Below, one piece after another: positions 46,571-57,604 of a stretch of DNA of 64,000 nucleotides. Source of the stretch: Lactuca virosa (Eukaryota > Streptophyta > Magnoliopsida > Asterales > Asteraceae). Under the pieces are notes generated by a model. It was given only the letters and a program-made list of their open reading frames with translations, ran no database searches and was not told the origin of the DNA. The position numbers were made by a program, and so were the translations under genes. Numbering within the stretch: the first letter of the stretch is position 1; the number at the start of each line of letters is the position of its first letter. The stretch lies in the NCBI GenBank assembly GCA_928212115.1, contig CAKMRJ010004445.1, forward strand, positions 3,127,226 through 3,191,225. Reading direction: 5' to 3'.

Positions 46571-46916
46571 GACTAGTCATATCTATCATTAGTATTAGAC
46601 TTATGTGATCTATGCTATGTATCATCGACTCTATGTTTAAGTGATTACACTACTCATAGAGCCGTTATGCTGCCGAATTTGCACCACTTATGTATGCTCT
46701 TTTGAGCAAAATTTTCATGTATCAAAAATGCGGATAATATTAATGAAAAGTTTTATGTGTTCTATTGTGATGTTGTGATCTGCTATGTGATATATATATA
46801 CATGATTGCATGCTAAATTGTAAGACCACTTAAGTTCATGCAAAACACCTAGTTCTTAGGACCACAATATCACGAAACTATAGGCACTCAACATCTTTCC
46901 GTTCCATGACAGAAAG
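46571..46916 (+). other. Spacer between acidic ORF and gag in B
   Basis: 346 bp, AT-rich, no frame. A has the matching spacer (56171-56500), so the two-cistron arrangement is shared. Confidence 0.6.
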
Positions 46917-48050
46917 ATGCCTCAACGACCAACTCGTGGAAACCCTGGACCAACCCCACCCGAAATCAACTCAGATGCATTCCAAGCTGCTGTATCTGCT
47001 GCAGTTACTGCAGCCATGGCGCAGATCCAGCAAGGAAACAACGGTGGAGTCAATGGATAAGGGGCTGGGAATTCGAACAATGGAACAAATCACGGACCTA
47101 CCAGGACATGTTCCTACAAGGACTTCACCAACGCCAAACCCCGAACCTTTAACGGCACGGGTGGTATGATAAACCTGAAGAGATGGGTGGAAAAGGTGGA
47201 ATCAGTGTTCGAAATATGTGAATGTCCCGAGGAAGTGAAAGTGAAGTTCGCCGCGTGCACATTTGTCGACCAGGCTCTCACCTGGTGGAATGGGCATATA
47301 GAGGCCATGACTCTCCCTGTAGCCAACGCTATGCCATGGACGGAGCTGAAAGAAATGTTGATGGCTGAGTACTGCCCTCGTGGCAAAATCCAGAAGATGG
47401 AGCAAGAGTTGTGGGATCTCACCGTCCGAAACTCTGATATAGATGCATACATAACAAAGTTTAGCGAGTTGTCATTGTTGTGCCCTGGCATGATTACGTC
47501 TGAAGGGAAGAAAATCGAACGATTCATCTAGGGATTGACCTCCCCAATCCAAGAAAATGTAATCACTGCAAAACCTGAAACCTTCGACAGTGCCAAGAGG
47601 TTGGCCAAGAAACTGTACGACCACCACAACAAAAAGGGCGAGAAGCCAGCGGAAATTGAAGGCAAGAAAGAGAATGATAGCAAGAAAGGAAAGAACAACA
47701 AGAGGAAAGGACGACAAGGCTCGGAATCAGCGAAGAAGCAACAAACAGTGACGGTCAATGTTGCGACCACTCAAGTACCCTTCACACCACATGCTCCAGC
47801 CTCAGCTAATCCAAGCACTCCCAAACAGTATTCTGGGAATCTCCCAAAGTGCAACAGGTGCAACTACCATCATAATGGCGAATGCAAGGAAATGCAATGC
47901 ACTAGTTGCAATCAGAAGGGTCACAAAGTATTGCAGGACCTATCCTCCCCAGAACCAACCACAAGGAAACCACAACAACAACAACCGCAACAACAACAAC
48001 AACCGCAACAACAACAACAACACCAACAATAGCGGCAATAACACAGGACC
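46917..48050 (+). pseudogene. Element B gag
   Basis: Starts MPQRPTRGNPGPTPPE. TAA at 47058-47060 and TAG at 47529-47531 interrupt it, and a frameshift near 47930 falls inside the first Cys-rich knuckle (CNRCNYHHNGECKEMQCTSC). The capsid-like core is clear: LKRWVEKVESVFEICECPEE, TFVDQALTWWNGHIEAM and AEYCPRGKIQKMEQELWDLT. A CAACAA-rich tract (about 47975-48030) codes a Gln/Asn linker before the last knuckle. A carries the same product with the knuckle region intact. Confidence 0.85.
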
Positions 48051-48591
48051 AAGCCCCACCTGCTATGGATGTGGAAAGACAGGGCATATCCGTCGGAACT
48101 GCCCCAACACCAACAACCCTGGGAACGCAGGATCAGGAAGGGTGCTAGCTATGGGTCAGGGAGAAGCGGTTCAGGATCTCGCTGTTGTTACTGGTACGTT
48201 TCTCCTAAACCACACTTATGCATGCATCCTATTTGATACCGGGGCAGAACGAAGTTTCGTGAGTAATAAATTCAAACACTTATTAAAACAACAACCCCAT
48301 AAGCTTAATGAAACCTTCACGGTGGAAATGGCCAATAGGAAGACAGAGTCTACTGGGGAAATCTACATCGGATGTACCCTGACTTTAAATCACCATGTCT
48401 TTCAAATCAACTTAATGCCTGTTTCCATTAGGAGTTTTGATGTGATTATCGGCATGGATTGGTTAAGCCCCCACCATGCTGAAATTATGTGTCACGAGAA
48501 GGCCGTTCGCCTTCATCTCCCGAATCACGAAAACCCTAGTTATTTATGGGGACAAACCCAGCACGAACCTTCGTCTTGTTTCGTGCATTAA
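47940..48591 (+). pseudogene. Element B last zinc knuckle and aspartic protease
   Basis: Reads CYGCGKTGHIRRNC, then MGQGEAVQDLAVVTGTFLL and the active-site CILFDTGAERSFVSNKF (Asp codon 48235-48237), then VEMANRKTESTGEIYIGC, SIRSFDVIIGMDWL and HHAEIMCHEKAVRLHLP. The DTGA motif is intact here, in contrast to A. A frameshift near 48535 breaks the link to RT. Confidence 0.87.
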
Positions 48592-49320
48592 GGCGCAAAA
48601 GTACCTACGAAAGAAGGACTTGACGTTCCTACCTCATATCGTGGATAAGTCCAAAGAAGAGATCAATATTCGAAACATCCTTGTGGCTTGCGATTTCCTG
48701 GATGTCTTTCCGAAGGATCTTCTGGGGATACCCCCAGAAAGACAAGTCGACTTCCGAATAGATCTAGTGCCAGGAGCTACTCCCATCGCCAAATCACCCT
48801 ACAGATTGGCTCCTGCGGAGATGCAAGAGTTTTCGAGTCAACTCAGTGAGCTTTTGGACAAGGGATTCATCCGACCCAGTTTCTCACCTTGGGGAGCTCC
48901 AGTTCTCTTTGTCAAGAAGAAAGACGGTACTTTCAGGATATGTATCGACTACAGAGAACTTAATAAGCTTACCATCAAAAACCGCTATCCACTCCCGCGA
49001 ATTGACGACCTGTTTGACCAGCTCCAAGGAGCTAGTCACTTCTCAAAAATAGATCTGCGATCCGGATACCACCAACTCAAGGTCCGGGAGGAGGATATTC
49101 CAAAAACCGCCTTCCGAACTCGTTACGGACATTATGAATTTGTCGTAATGCCCTTCGGTCTAACGAATGCTCCTGCCGCATTCATGGACCTAATGAATCG
49201 AATCTGCCGACCTTTTCTCGATAACTTCGTCATCGTTTTCATCGACGACATCCTCGTCTATTCTCGAAGCGAGGAAGAACACGGCCGACATCTCCGACAA
49301 ATCCTGGAAACCTGTGAACC
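48535..49320 (+). pseudogene. Element B reverse transcriptase
   Basis: Reads ERQVDFRIDLVPGATPIAKS, SPWGAPVLFVKKKDG, IDYRELNKLTIKNRYPLPRI, FSKIDLRSGYHQLK, VVMPFGLTNAPAAF, and catalytic FIDDILVYS (Asp pair 49244-49249). Frameshift near 49315 (ILETCEPK versus ILETLRTEK in A). Confidence 0.9.
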
Positions 49321-49326
49321 GAAAAG

Positions 49327-51537
49327 TTGTACGCAAAACTCTCTAAGTGCGAATTTTGGCTCCGAAGTGTGAAGTTTTTGGGACATGTTGTTAGTCAGGA
49401 AGGAATTCATGTGGATCCTTCTAAGATCCAAGCCATCGAAGGATGGGCAATTCCCACAACACCCACGAAAATTCGCCAATTTCTAGGCCTCGCAGGTTAC
49501 TACAGGAGATTCATTCAAAACTTCTCCAAGACCGCAAAACCACTCACCTTGCTTACACAAAAGGGTGTACCCTTCGAATGGACAGACAAACAAGAAGCTG
49601 CATTCCGAACCCTGAAGCAGGCACTCTGCAGTGCGCCGGTGCTATCGCTACCCGAAGGAACAGAAGACTTCATAGTTTACTGTGATGCGTCAAATCAAGG
49701 TTTAGGTTGTGTACTAATGCAGCGAGGAAAGGTGATAGCTCACGCGTCCCGACAACTAAAAACGCACGAGGTGAATTACACCACTCATGATCTGGAACTG
49801 GGAGCAGTGGTCTTCGCCCTGAAGATTTGGAGGCACTACCTTTACGGTACCAAGTGCACCATCTTCACCGACCACAAGAGTCTCCAGCACATCTTGAATC
49901 AAAAAGAGCTAAACATGAGGCAACGAAGATGGGTCGAGCTGCTAAACGACTACGAGTGCGAAATCAAGTACCACCCAAGCAAGGCTAACGTAGTAGCCGA
50001 TGCCTTGAGTCGGAAAGAATACTCGAATCGTCGTTTGAATACTCTCTCCATAACCATTCGATCCCACCTAACCTCTCAAATCAGGGCAGCCCAGTTCAAT
50101 GCCATGAAGGCAAAAAACAAAACAAGCGAAGCGCTGCGTGGAATGGAGAAGAACTTCGAAGTGAAGGAAGACGGAACGAATTACTTCATGAACAGCATCT
50201 GGGTCCCTAAGCTTGGGGGATTCAGAGAGGTAGTCATGAATGAAGCCCACAAGACGCGATACTCCATCCATCCAGGTTCAGACAAAATGTACTTGGATAT
50301 TAAGCAACATTATTGGTGGCCTAATATGAAGGCAGAGATTGCCACTTACGTTAGCAAGTGCCTCACATGTGCTAAAGTAAAGGTGGAATATCAGAAGCCC
50401 TCTGGATTACTACAGCAACCAGTAATTCCAGAGTGGAAATGGGAAAGGATTACCATGAATTTTGTGACCAAACTACCCAAGTCGACGGATGGTTTGGACA
50501 CGATCTGGGTAATAGTTGATAGATTAACGAAATCCGCCCATTTCCTACCAATAAAAGAATCATACAAGATGGAGCGCCTGACAAGGATCTACATCAAAGA
50601 GATCGTGAGACTCCACGGAGTACCCGTATCTATCATCTCAGATAGAGATAGTAGATTTACTTCACACTTTTGGCAATCGCTTCAGAAAGCAATGGGAACG
50701 CAACTTGACATGAGCACTGCCTACCACCCACAAACGGATGGTCAAAGCGAGCGAACCATTCAAACGCTAGAAGATATGCTTCACGCGTGTGTGATAGATT
50801 TTGGAAAATCATGGGATACCCACTTGCCTTTGATCGAGTTCTCATATAACAACAGTTATCACTCGAGTATCAAAGTTGCTCCTTACGAAGCATTATATGG
50901 GTGTAAATGTAGATCACCGTTGTGTTGGGCTGAAGTAAGAGACACCCAGCTAGCGGGAGGGCAAACTCCAAACAATGCCTTAACGGGACCGGAAATCATA
51001 CGCGAGACGACCGAGAAGATAATTCAGATTAGAGCACGACTGCAATCGTCACGAGATAGACAAAAGAGCTACGCCGATAAACGACGAAAGCCCTTGGAAT
51101 TCAGAGTCGGAGATAGGGTGTTACTAAAAGTCTCTCCTTGGAAAGGAGTGATTTGTTTTGGGAAGCGGGGAAAACTGAACCCTCGATACATTGGACCATT
51201 CGAGATTCTTGCCCGAGTCGGTCCAGTGGCTCATAGACTGCAACTACCCGCTGAGCTCAACAGTGTACACCCTGTGTTCCACGTTTCCAATTTGAAAAAG
51301 TGCTTTTCCGACGAGACTCTCGTCATTCCATTAGAAGAAATCGAAATCAACGAGAATATTCTGTTCATCGAAGAACCAGTTGAAATCATGGACAGCGAGG
51401 TGAAGCGTACCAAGCAGAGCCGCATTCCGATTGTGAAAGTTCGATGGAACGCGAGACGCGGACCAGAATTCACATGGGAACGCGAAGATCAAATGAAACA
51501 AAAGTACCCTCATCTATTCTCGCATTCTCAGATCTAG
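49327..51537 (+). pseudogene. Element B RT connection, RNase H, integrase, chromodomain-like tail (736 aa open)
   Basis: Longest intact frame in the window. RT thumb/connection (KLSKCEFWLRSVKFLGHVVS), RNase H (VYCDASNQGLGCVLMQ, THDLELGAVVF, FTDHKSLQHI, DALSRKEY), integrase HHCC finger (HPGSDKMYLD, CLTCAKVK), core with WKWERITMNFVTK, SDRDSRFTSHFW and HPQTDGQSERTIQ, GPY/F-like PRYIGPFEILARVGPVAHRL and a C-terminal chromodomain-like WNARRGPEFTWERED. The first core acidic residue is Asn here but Asp in A (ITMDFVTK), so the integrase should be inactive. Otherwise well preserved. Confidence 0.92.
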
Positions 51538-51570
51538 CTTTCAAAAGAATTTCGGGACGAAATTCCCTCT

Positions 51571-51583
51571 AACGGGGGGATGA
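51571..51583 (+). promoter_or_regulatory. Polypurine tract of element B
   Basis: AACGGGGGGATGA directly before TGTCACAAC. Confidence 0.85.
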
Positions 51584-54485
51584 TGTCACAACTAGGAATT
51601 TTGATGCCTTGTAACTGCAACATTTATATTAATTATGAATCAACAATATGAAAGCATGTATGATGCTTATTCAATAACAACAAAACTTCATCAAATACTT
51701 CATTCAGGCACTACAAATGGTCAACACAGAATTGGAAACCTTTGAAATCCCGGTTTAAGTCCATTTTGGACTAGGATTTCCTTATTGGGCCTAATGGACC
51801 AATAAGCTTCCAATTTAACCATCTTGAACATAGAACTCTCAAATGGGCCCTAATTGGACCCATATACATGAAACTTAATATTTTGGGCCTTATAAGCCCA
51901 AAATAAACTAGGTTAACTTTAATGGGCCTTATTGGGTCGCAACCAATTTAATTTAGCCCTAATAGGTCATAAAAATCATTCTTTGATTTTTTTGGGCCAA
52001 AAATCATCTAACTTAACCATAAAATGGGCTTAAGCATTCAAGGCCCAAATTTTCTCTTTCCCCTCTCCATTCTCAGCCCAACCCACAAAAGAAAGAGGAG
52101 TTGACTTTTCCTATGCCACCTCACATTTATCCATAGGTTTTCCATGCATCCATCTCATGTTTTCATGCAAGTCAACTCAAAGATCTCTCTTCTCCCCTCT
52201 CTCTTTTGCTCTCAGCCGAACACAACACAAACACACACACATTTCACTCAAAACTCTCTCAAAGAAACTCTCTCCACTCTTCACCAAGTTTTCGAGATTA
52301 AGGAAGCTTTCAAGGAAATTTAACCCACAAAATTCATCATCTAAGGTAAGATATTGCTTGGATCCATAATCTAGCTACTTCATTTCATCAAAAATCTCTT
52401 CTAAATCCATTCAATCTTGTGATCTTGCATCTTAGAAGCCTCTAAATTCGAGATCATCCAAGAAAGCTTACTAGGATCGAAACTTTCTTCATTTCCCTCT
52501 TCAAAACCGAAACCACAACTCAAGGTGAGCTTCATACCCCTCTCTTTTTGGTTTTCATATGTTTTATGGGGGAGAATACAAGAAAATGTGTAGATCTATG
52601 TGTATGTGTATGTTATATGTGATTTTATGCATGTATGTGTGTGATTTTATGTGTTTTTGTGATGAATATGTAACCAAAAAGGGGTGTAACTCGAGATCTA
52701 GGACATGAGAAGGGAAACAAACATAATCTAAGTTATTTTACACTAAACAAGTCAAGAATAATAGCTTATAAGATTATGATGAACATATTTCAACATAAAA
52801 CCCATTTTAGGGCTTAAATTGTCAAAAATACAAAACTTGGGTTAAAAATTGCCAAGTCACGGTTTCTTAAGGGCCAAAAGAGTCAAAACAGTTTCCATAA
52901 TTGTTTTTCTGAATAATAAAATTTTCAAAGGACTTGAAATGTAAAATTTTAGCTTAATGGGCTAATTTTGGGCTTTTTGGCCCAATAAGCCCAATATTGC
53001 GAAAAATGAAAGTTAAAGGGGCTGAAATGAAACTTTCTTCATAATAGGGGATAAAAAGTGTAACAAAACTATTTCAAGAGTCAAAAATGCTTTTCATTTC
53101 CAAAAAGGATAAAAAATGTAAAGTTTTTGGATTTTGGGCCAAAACTGTAAAAATTGCGAAAAATAACGCTTTAACCGAGAAATGCCATTCTAGAAGGGCT
53201 GAATCTGTTAACAAAATGAATTTTTGGGTTAAACTATCATTTCAACAAATTTATGATGCAAAAGTGTCAAGAAAATGTTTTAAGGACCAAAAATGAAATT
53301 CTTTTATATAAAGGACAAAAATTGTTATTTTTATAAAAAGAAAGGTAGTAACAAGGTCAAACGCCTACTTAGACAAACTATTTCATTAAGTCAAAATACA
53401 AAACTACGACTACCGACAAATCAAAAGACGAATACACATTTAACTCCAAATATCGTGATACACGAAATCGATCGGTCTCGAATCGATACAATATAACAAA
53501 CGCTAAATCAAACCTCCAAATGATACGCGATACCTACGATGAGTAAACTTACAAACTTTGGGCTTTTGAGTTTCAAATCATGCTTGTTGGGCCTTGCAAG
53601 TCCATCAACATGATCTTTGGGCCCAAAGGGATAACGCTTATATGTTATTGGGCCTTCTATGACCCAATATTTTATAAAAGGACTTTCAATAGCTTTTATG
53701 TGCTATTGGGCCCTAGTGGCCCATTAGAAAAGCTAGTAAGGTCACAGTAATCAAATGCGAGTTGGATCATCGTGTCTTTCGCATCCACGACAGCCTAAGG
53801 TACTTACGATAGTAGCAGGACATAATGTTCCTCTTCTCTACGTTCGCTAAGGCTTATGAGTATTCAAAGTAGACGGAATTAGGACGATATTCAATAGTAA
53901 TTAAGGTGGAGTAATCGATATTCATTCGATATGACGATACAAGAATTAGTAATCACGTATACCTTTCGACATCGGAAAACGTCGGGTTTTCCGGGGAAAT
54001 CAATACTACTCGCTCGAAATTTCTATAACTATAATAGAAAACACCCTTCATATATATGTTTTGAAATCATTCATGCATCAACTATGGATCTTCACACTTT
54101 GATAAACAAATGTCTTTTCAGAAAATATCGGATTTTCTGGGTTTTATAAACTATACAAATCATTTTATTTACAACTATGCTTATGAACTCACCAACATTC
54201 CATATGTTGACGTTTTTCCAAAATAACTTGTATTCTCAGGTAACAGATAAGCGGAAGGGTAATACCAAGTATGTTAGAATATTTTGTGTTGAAATCTTTG
54301 AAACAATTTGTGTTATGAAGTGTAATATTTGAAAACAATGTACTGGATGTAAACAATATCAGTTGTAATGTATTGATGCATGGTGATGTTTGTGTTATGA
54401 TTCATGTATATTCATTGTGATGGTATTCAATTTAAGTCACACGAGCCCCCGGACGATTCCGCCGTCTGGTTTCGGGGGTGTGACA
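51584..54485 (+). repeat. 3' LTR of element B
   Basis: Collinear with the 5' LTR over its full 2.9 kb, with scattered single-base differences (for example CACTTATATT versus CATTTATATT near the start, GGACGTTT versus GGACGATT near the end). Confidence 0.9.
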
Positions 54486-56170
54486 ACTATGTGTGCCAGA
54501 AACGCCAAGTCCTTCTTTTGAAGACACTTTTGTGCCTTAATGCAAGAGATAAGACGAAGGTTCGTACTAGGTTTGTCTCCGTATATAGTTAGGGTTTCGT
54601 GATTAGGGAGATGAAGGCGAACGACTTTCTCGCGACACAAAATTTCGGCATGATGGGGGCTTAACCAGTCCATGCCGATAATCACATCAAAACTCCTAAT
54701 AGTTACAGGCATCAATTTTATTTGAAAGGTATGCTGATTTAAGGTTAGGGTACATCCTACATAGATTTCCTCAGCTGATTCTGTTTTCCCATTAGCCATT
54801 TCCACCGTAAAGGTTTCATTAAGCCTTTGGGGTTGCTGTTTTAGCAAGTGTTTGAATTTGTTACTCACAAAGCTTCGCTCTGCTCCGATATCAAACAGGA
54901 TGCATACACTTGAGTGGTTAAGGAGAAACGTACCGGTGACGACAGCGGGATCCTGAACCGCTTCTCCTTGCCCCATAGTCAGCACTCTTCCTGCTGCTCC
55001 TGTCGCCTGGTTGTTCGCATTGGGACAATTTCGTCTGAAATGTCCAGTCTTCCCGCACCCATAATAGGTATAATTGGCTCCGTCCTTGGTGTTGTTGTTA
55101 TTGTTGTTGTTGTTGTTGTGCATCTGGTTTTGTGGAAACTGGGCCTTACAATATTTTGTTGTATGGCCCTTCCGGTTGCATCTTGTGCACATCATCTCTC
55201 TGCATTCCCCGAGGTGATGGTAGTTACACTTGTTACACTTGGGAAGATTCCCTGTGTGTTGCCTCGGAGTATTCGGCGTGGATGAGGCTGGAGCATGTGG
55301 TGCTGGGGTGGCTTGGGTTGCTGCATGGACAGTCACTGTCTGTTGCTTCTTAGATGACTCTGAGTTCTGTTTACCTCTTCTCTTGTTACTCTTTCCTTTC
55401 TTTTTCTCTTCTTCCTTCTTAACATCCGCTTCCACGATCTTAACACTCTTCTTGTTGCCATGATCATACAGTTTCTTGGCCAATCTTTTGGCGCTATCAA
55501 ACATCTCAGGGTTTGCCGCAATGACATTCCCTTGGATAGGTGCAGTCAATCCCCAGATGAACCTCTCAATATTTTTCCCTTCTGAGGTGATCATACCCGG
55601 ACACAGAAGGGATAGCTCGCTAAACCTAGATATGTATGCTTCGATGTTGGAGTTTTGAACTGTCAAGTTCCACAATTCTTGTTCCATCTTTTGTATCTCG
55701 CCTCTAGGGCAGTACTCTGCCAACATCATTTCCTTCAGTTCTTCCCAAGGCATCGCGTTTGCCACTGGTAGGGTCATGGCTTCAATGTGACCATTCCACC
55801 ATGAAAGAGCTTTATCAACAAAGGTACATGCTGCGAACTTGACCTTGAACCCATCTGGACACCCGTAAATTTCAAAGACGGATTCGATTTTCTCAATCCA
55901 CCTCTTTAGGGTTATGACGCCTTCCGTTCCATTAAAGGTTCGTGGCTTGGCGTTGGTGAAGTCTTTGTAAGAGCATGTTTTGGTAGGTCCTTGATTTATT
56001 CCATTGTTTGAACTTCCAGCTCCCTACCCATTTCCTCCGTCATTGTTCCCCTGATGGATTTGCGCCATGGCTGCTGTGACTGCAGCAGATACAGCGGCTT
56101 GAAACGCGGCTGAGTTGACTTCCGGTGGTGTCGGTGGTTGGTTATTTCCGCGGTTTGGTCTCTGAGGCAT
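54486..56170 (-). pseudogene. Element A gag and protease
   Basis: Minus-strand start MPQRPNRGNNQPPTPPE at 56170. A TAG at 56024-56026 lies at the same codon where B has TAA; after that the frame is open to B's insertion. Capsid-like WWNGHIEAM, AEYCPRGEIQKMEQELWNLT; knuckles CNKCNYHHLGECREMMCTRC and YGCGKTGHFRRNC (the first Cys of the last knuckle is Tyr, reading YYGC instead of CYGC); Asn-rich linker; protease CILFDIGAERSF with Ile (codon 54887-54889) where B has Thr of the DTG active site. Codons beyond 54486 (to 54437) are B's LTR. Confidence 0.88.
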
Positions 56171-56500
56171 CTTGCTGTTACGGAACAGAAAGATGTTAAG
56201 TATGTATTGTTTTTAAGTTGAGGATTTCGTGAATCGATTTTCGTATCTAATTGTTCCCATAAATTCACACCAACAATAATAGTATAAAACACATAGCAGG
56301 TCACAACATCACCATAAAACACATAATATTTTTCACTAATAACATCCGTACTTTGATACATGAAAATTTGCTCGAAAGAGCATACATAGAGGTACAAAGT
56401 TCGACAGCATAACGACTTTATGAGTAGTGTAATCACTTAAACATGGAGTCGGTAGTACATAATATAGCGAACATGGAAAACCTAGCACTAGTAGGGAATT

Positions 56501-57145
56501 CTACTGGTCCGAAGTGCTCTGAGATGCATCGGGTGGTGGGGCTGATGATGTGGATGCGCCCTGAAGACGCGCCACCTGACGTTCTGTGGCTCGTAGTCGA
56601 TCCTCCCACATCGCTTGACGTAGTTGAAAGTTGTGGATTACCTCTTGAGTTTCTCGCTCCGCCCGGGCCACTGCGGCTCGCATCTGATTCAGTTGCTCGG
56701 TCGTGTCCTGGGCCAGGTCGCCAGTGTTCCGTAATCGTCTCACCATGACAGGAAGTGCTCGGTCAGCCTGTCCTCCCTCCCTCAAGTCATAGAACTGGCG
56801 AGCCATGCCAAACGGGGGTCGCTGTCCCTATTGTCTGCTCCATCTCCAAATGTCGATACCCCAGGGAGGGGTAGGGCCGTTAGGGCCCATCCGGTGAGCT
56901 GGCACCCTCACTGGGTATGGGGGGTTGATGACTACAGACTCATTGTCCGAATCATCGATGCTGTCGCCACCCGACTCTTGCTCTTCCATGTCTGCCACAG
57001 GTTCTGCAGGTCCTTCTTCGATTTCCTCTTCCGGTTCCTCTTCTTCCATGGGGTCCTCTTCAGGCTCCTCGTCAGATTCCTCTAGCCATCCGTTATTTCC
57101 CTGATTGGGGAAATACGGATCTCCAGGGAGATGGAACCCAGCCAT
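56501..57145 (-). pseudogene. Acidic pre-gag ORF of element A (214 aa, one stop)
   Basis: Minus-strand frame from ATG 57145 to the stop at 56501, broken by TAG at 56828-56830, where B has CAG. It begins MAGFHLPGDPYFPNQGNNGW, then an acidic Glu-rich block, then VINPPYPVRVPAHRMGPNGP and PPWGIDIWRWSRQ, then FGMARQFYDLREG and a coiled-coil-like C-terminus (QMRAAVARAERETQEVIHNF, RATERQVARLQGAS). B's copy has its stop elsewhere, so neither is the ancestral end. Conserved residues concentrate outside the acidic block, suggesting selection on the protein before decay. Confidence 0.7.
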
Positions 57146-57156
57146 ATTGTCTGCAC

Positions 57157-57182
57157 GGGGGGGAGGGGGAGGGGGGGGGGGG
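57157..57182 (+). repeat. G-rich tract before the acidic ORF of A
   Basis: Almost pure G (two A interruptions) over 26 bp, 12 bp upstream of A's ORF start (as a C-tract on the coding strand). Absent in B. Four G-runs make a quadruplex possible. Confidence 0.9.
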
Positions 57183-57590
57183 TTTATACGTAAAGAGGTA
57201 TATAGATAAGCTATTATTAATCCTAAAATATTTTTAGTTGTTATAAAAATTGGGTTGGCGCATTCTTCTTGTTTAACAATAGGGTATGCCTTGGGTTTAC
57301 TGACCATCACGATCGTTCCAGGGCATGTGATAGTTGTATTACGAAGAAATGTAGTTGATCAGGCTACATTCATCCCTAATACAACTGTGAACAGTCCTGG
57401 CTTAACCGGGATATCAGGTTCTCCCAATCGTTTTATTCGATTCGTTATTGTGTTCATTTTTCTAAGTCTCACAAATAAGAGTGTTTATTAGTATATTTTA
57501 TTTGTTTTGTTCAGAGTTGTTTAGTCCCTCATTGGGTTTATAGTTGCATATCAATGTGTGGTTAGATATGCTAGTTCACTATAAACAGAG

Positions 57591-57602
57591 TTCTGCTACC
57601 AA
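57591..57602 (-). promoter_or_regulatory. Primer binding site of element A, mutated
   Basis: Minus strand TGGTAGCAGAAC instead of TGGTATCAGAGC. Two changes from the initiator-Met-tRNA site of B and C. Confidence 0.75.
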
Positions 57603-57604
57603 CC

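Larger units (their letters stand above)
42604..54485 (+). mobile_element. Element B: full-length Ty3/Gypsy (Tekay-like) element, plus strand, inside A
   Basis: LTRs of 2904 and 2902 bp with TGTCACA...TGTGACA ends, PBS, PPT and all coding domains. Target duplication is ATTAT/ACTAT (one mismatch), in A's RT/protease linker. B and A share close protein sequence throughout, so B is a relative that jumped into A in reverse orientation. Coding capacity is lost: nonsense codons at 46385, 47058 and 47529, frameshifts near 47930, 48535 and 49315, and an Asn in place of the first integrase Asp (50458-50460). LTR copies differ only at scattered positions, so insertion is relatively recent. Confidence 0.92.
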
